Below are positions 14,090-14,198 of a stretch of 14,198 bases of DNA, in pieces. The notes below the pieces were generated by a model. It was not told where the DNA came from, made no database searches, and saw only the letters and a list, made by a program, of their open reading frames with translations. Source of the DNA: Oscillospiraceae bacterium (GTDB lineage Bacteria > Bacillota > Clostridia > Oscillospirales > Ruminococcaceae); assembly GCA_009776345.1 (NCBI GenBank), contig WRLS01000038.1:1-14198 (forward strand), in the 5' to 3' direction. The position numbers and the translations under genes are program-made. The number at the start of each line of letters is the position of its first letter. The stretch's first letter is position 1.

Positions 14090-14115
14090 GGTCGGGGATG
14101 GAACCCCGACCCTAC
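14090..14115 (-). repeat. GTAG-headed hairpin with TTCCAT loop, inverted
   Basis: On the minus strand: GTAG (14112-14115), stem GGTCGGGG, loop TTCCAT, stem CCCCGACC. The loop and head are identical to the 14040 copy, while the stem differs on both arms and stays fully paired. Confidence 0.8.
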
Positions 14116-14120
14116 GAACT

Positions 14121-14188
14121 CCCCCCGTCCCCTCCTGTCCATCCCCCCCCCGAGGGGGGCCTTTTCTCCCTCTCCTTTGGACGGGGGG
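14121..14188. repeat. Nested GC-rich inverted repeat at the window end
   Basis: CCCCCCGTCC (14121-14130) is exactly complementary to GGACGGGGGG (14179-14188). Inside it a run of nine C (14143-14151) can pair with six G (14154-14159), followed by CCTTTT. No gene is seen here; it may be another repeat unit or a weak terminator. Confidence 0.5.
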
Positions 14189-14198
14189 CGGGGGGGCC

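Overview
The window reads as chromosomal DNA of a strictly anaerobic, GC-rich member of the Clostridia, probably a gut lineage near Oscillospirales or Christensenellales. This placement is inferred from gene content (NAD(P)-linked [FeFe]-hydrogenase, mcsA-clpC, pth-mfd), TTG and GTG starts, and the style of the intergenic repeats. No rRNA gene or other firm taxonomic marker is present.

Layout: (1) 1-5700, minus strand, is one tightly packed run read right to left: a DRTGG-domain protein, a stand-alone RsbW-like ATPase, a sensory-type [FeFe]-hydrogenase homologue, a REP-associated tyrosine transposase (RAYT), peptidyl-tRNA hydrolase (pth), and mfd, which is cut by the window edge. (2) 5701-5868 is a divergent promoter region with a good candidate promoter on each strand. 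(3) 5869-10630, plus strand, is the catalytic hydrogenase operon: a second stand-alone GHKL ATPase, a small Cys-rich protein, an HndB-like 2Fe-2S protein, the NuoF-like flavoprotein HydB, and the [FeFe]-hydrogenase HydA, closed by a strong hairpin terminator. (4) 10631-11023 is a convergent intergenic region packed with hairpins. (5) 11024-13896, minus strand, holds mcsA and clpC. (6) 13897-14198 is non-coding, with more hairpins and very GC-rich homopolymer runs at the window end.

How the genes fit together: HydA, HydB and the HndB-like protein should form a soluble, NAD(P)H-linked and probably electron-bifurcating hydrogenase. The divergent hydrogenase homologue keeps the H-cluster cysteine ligands but has altered surrounding residues. 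With its ATPase and DRTGG neighbours it looks like a split H2- or redox-sensing module. No HydC/NuoE-like subunit is encoded in the window. mcsA-clpC is protein quality control and pth-mfd is housekeeping.

The most unusual content is a dense set of GTAG-headed hairpin repeats: six simple hairpins arranged as three head-out pairs, plus two larger modular elements. A RAYT, the transposase family known to act on GTAG-hairpin REPs, lies in the same window and carries one hairpin pair in frame inside its own coding sequence. Two copies of a modular element share their flanks but have completely different, still self-complementary, central hairpins. Four short heptamer-period tracts lie in intergenic positions, two of them next to the GTAG elements and two overlapping stop codons.
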